A DNA stretch of 64,000 bases, taken from positions 310,001 to 374,000 of the forward strand of contig NZ_KE384560.1 in NCBI RefSeq assembly GCF_000426725.1, given 5' to 3'. The DNA is from Sporocytophaga myxococcoides DSM 11118 (lineage in GTDB: Bacteria; Bacteroidota; Bacteroidia; Cytophagales; Cytophagaceae). This document shows, one piece after another, positions 60,595 to 64,000 of this stretch (position 1 is its first letter; the number at the start of each line of letters is the position of its first letter). Below the pieces are notes generated by a model. That model saw only the letters and a list, made by a program, of their open reading frames with translations. It did no database searches and was not told the origin of the DNA. Position numbers and translations under genes: made by a program.

Positions 60595-63500
60595 ATGAAA
60601 GCTTTGGTATGTGCTAAAATATCGAGGTCAGTAGGTCTGGCATTTCTAATTTTCTTTTTTCTTGTTACCAATGCAAGAGGAGCGAACTTTTATTCTGTTT
60701 CCGCAGGTGCATGGGAAACTCCTTCAAATTGGGTGACCGATGCTTGTGGGGGATCTGCCACTGCATCAGGAATTCCGCAAGCTAGCGATAATGTTTTTAT
60801 CTGCTCTGCAGTTATACTCAGTTCCACAGTTACTGTAAATGATCTTACAATAAATGCAAGTGGAAATCTGAGTTTTGCAGCTTCAACTATCAGCAATCTA
60901 ACAGTATCTGGAAATCTGACTGTGAATTCCGGGGGAACTTTCCAGGCTGTAGCAGGGACCATAACTCATACGCTTAATCTGGCAGGATCATTTACCAATA
61001 ATGGATCAGTTGATTTCTGGAAAAGTACTACAAGTAATGTCTCTCTGATTTTTAATGGCGGTGGCAATACCGTTGTCTCCGGTAGCGGGACATGGAATCT
61101 ATTTGCTGTTACAATGAATAAATCCGCAAGGCTTTCGGTCTTTGAAGTACAGGCACCAGCATTTTTTACAAACTTCAATTCCGGAGTCTGGACCCTCACT
61201 CAGGGAACATATTTTCATAATTGTAACAGGACATTTAATATGGCCTCTGCTACTCCAGACTTTACAATCAATACCAATACGATTGTTAAAGTAGCGAATG
61301 GTACTTTGAATATTGCGGCCGCCGGGAATCATCTTTTGCTTCAGGGGGGGCTTGAAATTACAGGGGGGACAGTTAATGTCGGGAGGACAAATGGAACTTC
61401 TCCAAATAGTTTAAGATACAGTCAGTCTGGAGGAAATATTCCTTATATAAAAATTACAGGAGGCCTTTTAAATTCCTATCAGGGTATCAATTCTTTTGAT
61501 GATGGGGCTGCCGCTAACTATCCTTTTTCTTTTGATATGAGCGGAGCGACTAGTACAGTTACTTTAAATACCGGTGCTGCTCAGCCCAGCAGAGAATCAT
61601 TCAAGGTTACAGATGTTGCAGGTAGTATATTTAAAATGACTGAAGGCTTAATCACTTTTTCAAGACGTAATGGAGGGGCCAGGTCTGATTTTGCAGTATG
61701 CGGGACTAATGGAACTGTTACTTCATCAGGAGGAACAGTACAATTTGGTACATCCGTATCTGTCGCTGAAGTTTATACTTTTACACCATTTGCGAATAAT
61801 ACACTTCCAAATTTTAGCGTTTCAGGGCCAGCAAATCAAAATGTAATTTTGAGACCTTCTAGTGCCGGAAATTTCAGACTTCTCAGCTTATATATTGATG
61901 CGGGTAAAACTTTTGATGTAAGTTCTACTGGCGATGTAAACGATGGTCGTACCATGACTTTGACAGGCAGCAATCTTAGTGGTTATGCTTTTTTTGATAA
62001 TAACAATGAAGCAGCAGATCATTTTCTTTATAGGCAAGGAACGGTTGTTGTAACAAGTAGCGCAACAATAAGAACCAATGCGGCTGCTGCGGATCTATCT
62101 ATTCGAAGATTTTACAGTTTGAGTTTTGCATTCCCTAACCAAAATATTAAAATAGACAATGATTTTGGGGTTAACTGGGTTTTGACATTTAATGGAGGGG
62201 TACTTGATGCTTCTAACAGAAATATTTATTTGTATCACAGTGCTCCATTGTCTATTACAGCAGGAAGCACAATCACTCTTTCAAATTTAGTTTTTAATCG
62301 TGGCAGTGCTCAGGACTTGCCCGGGTATGATTATAACTGTACTATCTTAGCACTGGCAAATGGAACACAGATAAAGCAAAAAGGCAAAGTATCTTGCCTT
62401 AACTTGAAGATTACCGGAAACATGGTTTCAGGAGTTTCATATACAAATGTAGACAATGATGATAGTCTTCATGTAAGAGGAGATATTGATATTGGTTGTT
62501 CTGGTTGCAGTAATTCTACAGCATCATCCACAGACTTTTTTTCTGCAATAATAACAGTCGATGGAAATTTTAATCTGAATACAAATGGCTATGTTAACAC
62601 ACAGGCACCGATTATTAGAGTTGGAGGAGACTGGAATAACACTAGTACAAATGGCACTGCTTTTAGCGAAAACCTGAGTACTGTTATTTTTATTGGCAGT
62701 GGAAAAAATCAGATAAAATGCACTGCAACCGGGGGAGAAATATTTTACAATTTGGCTATTAACAAAAACGGTAAAGATTCTTTAGTTTCTGTAGTTAGTG
62801 TTTCTAATTCACTTGCATTTACCAATGGGAAATTTATTTCCTCAGCTACAAATTTAATGATAATCAGGTCGGGAGCCACTGTTTCTGGAGCTTCACATGC
62901 TAGTCACGTTAATGGTCCTGTCCAAAAAAACGGATCGGGAACATTTGATTTTCCTATTGGTGATGGAACCTATTACAGACCTATGGGCATTACAACTGGA
63001 GGAAGTGGAGATATTTTTATTGCGCAATATTTCAATCAGGGAGCTAAGCAACCTGACTATAATTTTGCAAGTAAAGGACCAGGAGTTCAAGAAGTAAGCA
63101 ACTGCGAATATTGGAATTTGAAAAGAGAGGCTGGTTCAAGTCAACCCAGGGTAAGGTTATCATATGGTGCTGGAAAATGTGAGTTATTATCTGAATATAC
63201 CACATATAAAGTTACCTATTGGAGCTCTTCCCAATGGATAGACCTGGGAAGAGGAGGAGCATTGACAAGTGGAAATGCAACAAGTGGATTTGTCGAAAGT
63301 ACTGGCCAGGTGAGTTCCTTCGGTATTTTTACTTTGCAATCCTGTCTCAAACCTATCGTAGCTAAAAGCGGGGCTACAAACTTCTGTCTTGGGAAATCTG
63401 TTACCCTTACGTCAAATGTTGCAACAACATATATCTGGGCGCCAGGTGGTCAGACAACGAATGCAATCACTGTTTCAACTGCCGGAACCTATACTGTAAC

Positions 63501-64000
63501 TACTACAACAGCTACCGGTTGCACTGCGACTTCCGAACCAATCACTGTTACCGTAAATTCATTACCTGCCCAACCAACCACTACGACAGTTTCTCCAAGT
63601 CCGATATGTGACTCTGCAGTTGTTACATTGACCGCTTCAGGTCCATCAGGTATTAGTGATTACAGGTGGTATAATGATAATGTAACTGCAACATCCTTTG
63701 CAGGTGGACCTTCTTATACAACACCTTCTAAAATTAAAGCCAACAGAACATTTTATGTTACTTCATACGATGGCAATGGATGTGAAAGCACTCCAAGAAC
63801 AGCTGTGAATGTTAATATTACTGCATCTCCTCCTGTTCCGACTTCAGCGGATGCATTTATATGTGATCCGGGAGAAATTATATTGACTGCCGGTGGTTCT
63901 GCCGGTGGGTATATATGGTATGACGTCGATCAGGCAGGTACCCCTGTTTATTATGGTTCCAATTTTGTTATTCCTAATCTTACCGCTACTAAAATTTATT
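60595..64000 (+). CDS. Very large secreted repeat protein, 3' end outside the window
   Basis: An uninterrupted frame of at least 1135 codons from the ATG at 60595 to the last base. A basic N-terminus and hydrophobic LAFLIFFFLVTNARG act as signal peptide. Residues up to about 770 are Asn/Gly/Thr/Ser-rich with many short beta-strand turns (LTVSGNLTVNSGGTF, SGGNIPYIKITGG), like a beta-solenoid. From about 925 onwards Ig-like modules follow, such as FCLGKSVTLTSNVATTYIW and ICDSAVVTLTASGPSGISDY, each with paired Cys. Such proteins in Cytophagales normally end with a T9SS sorting domain, which would lie beyond the window. It is probably an adhesin or surface-associated protein. Only shadow frames were previously predicted here on the other strand. 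Confidence 0.85.
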   Translation, partial: MKALVCAKISRSVGLAFLIFFFLVTNARGANFYSVSAGAWETPSNWVTDACGGSATASGIPQASDNVFICSAVILSSTVTVNDLTINASGNLSFAASTISNLTVSGNLTVNSGGTFQAVAGTITHTLNLAGSFTNNGSVDFWKSTTSNVSLIFNGGGNTVVSGSGTWNLFAVTMNKSARLSVFEVQAPAFFTNFNSGVWTLTQGTYFHNCNRTFNMASATPDFTINTNTIVKVANGTLNIAAAGNHLLLQGGLEITGGTVNVGRTNGTSPNSLRYSQSGGNIPYIKITGGLLNSYQGINSFDDGAAANYPFSFDMSGATSTVTLNTGAAQPSRESFKVTDVAGSIFKMTEGLITFSRRNGGARSDFAVCGTNGTVTSSGGTVQFGTSVSVAEVYTFTPFANNTLPNFSVSGPANQNVILRPSSAGNFRLLSLYIDAGKTFDVSSTGDVNDGRTMTLTGSNLSGYAFFDNNNEAADHFLYRQGTVVVTSSATIRTNAAAADLSIRRFYSLSFAFPNQNIKIDNDFGVNWVLTFNGGVLDASNRNIYLYHSAPLSITAGSTITLSNLVFNRGSAQDLPGYDYNCTILALANGTQIKQKGKVSCLNLKITGNMVSGVSYTNVDNDDSLHVRGDIDIGCSGCSNSTASSTDFFSAIITVDGNFNLNTNGYVNTQAPIIRVGGDWNNTSTNGTAFSENLSTVIFIGSGKNQIKCTATGGEIFYNLAINKNGKDSLVSVVSVSNSLAFTNGKFISSATNLMIIRSGATVSGASHASHVNGPVQKNGSGTFDFPIGDGTYYRPMGITTGGSGDIFIAQYFNQGAKQPDYNFASKGPGVQEVSNCEYWNLKREAGSSQPRVRLSYGAGKCELLSEYTTYKVTYWSSSQWIDLGRGGALTSGNATSGFVESTGQVSSFGIFTLQSCLKPIVAKSGATNFCLGKSVTLTSNVATTYIWAPGGQTTNAITVSTAGTYTVTTTTATGCTATSEPITVTVNSLPAQPTTTTVSPSPICDSAVVTLTASGPSGISDYRWYNDNVTATSFAGGPSYTTPSKIKANRTFYVTSYDGNGCESTPRTAVNVNITASPPVPTSADAFICDPGEIILTAGGSAGGYIWYDVDQAGTPVYYGSNFVIPNLTATKIY

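Noticed and set aside
60690-61332. Minus-strand frames inside the large secreted protein
   Set aside because: Shadows of the real 1135-codon plus-strand frame; composition is not protein-like.

Overview
The window is from a low-GC member of the Bacteroidota, most like the Cytophagales (Cytophaga/Sporocytophaga type). The signs are type IX secretion (T9SS) C-terminal sorting domains on several secreted proteins, a gliding-motility-associated (CHU_C, type B) protein followed by a PorP/SprF-family gene, very large hybrid histidine kinases, LytTR and Rrf2 regulators, a long Bacteroidota-type IleS, AT-rich leaders without clear Shine-Dalgarno sites, and TAnnTTTG motifs before several starts. No rRNA, tRNA, CRISPR array or intact insertion sequence was recognised.

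Layout. 0-2.4 kb is a decayed region: a frameshifted trypsin-like protease, a frameshifted remnant of a paralog of its N-terminal domain, a scrap with a P-loop on the other strand, then about 800 bp without genes. 2.4-12.9 kb (+) looks like one signalling and oxidative-chemistry locus: a protein-kinase-like domain and a 1696-aa ATPase/TPR/GAF/histidine kinase/receiver protein (apparently one gene split by a single extra T), a LytTR response regulator, a catalase-like protein, an internally duplicated membrane protein and a DyP-type peroxidase. 13.2-17.9 kb carries the type B T9SS protein and its PorP/SprF partner. 18.1-22.2 kb encodes three membrane proteins (CPA2 antiporter, DUF2809, MATE exporter). 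22.2-23.7 kb is a small accessory patch with an unknown membrane protein, a truncated ATP-binding regulator and a lipoprotein-leader scrap.

23.8-37.1 kb is mostly on the minus strand: lspA-ileS, two MtfA-like zinc peptidases, a secreted zinc metalloprotease with Ig-like repeats, two cold-shock proteins, a MepA-type endopeptidase and glyS, ending at a striking array of 21-bp repeats with a five-unit higher-order period. 37.3-44.5 kb has hemH, rsmI with a pterin dehydratase, a CREST-type membrane hydrolase, a DUF2167 protein and three tandem T9SS-sorted paralogs. 44.8-49.4 kb has an NtrC-type regulator convergent with a hybrid histidine kinase (their stop codons overlap) and two very short genes sharing a conserved 3' element. 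49.7-60.4 kb is mainly housekeeping: a GNAT-like protein, Rrf2 regulator, def, an aminotransferase/omega-amidase pair, murF, pruA, a YjjG phosphatase, a ferredoxin, an ArsR regulator and a membrane histidine kinase. From 60595 to the window end a single open frame of at least 1135 codons encodes a large secreted repeat protein whose C-terminus lies outside the window.

The most unusual items are the nested 21-bp array, the split pseudokinase/histidine kinase upstream of a catalase-like/DyP operon, and the pair of mini-genes with a shared 3' element. All functional statements rest on reading motifs by eye; no database search was run.
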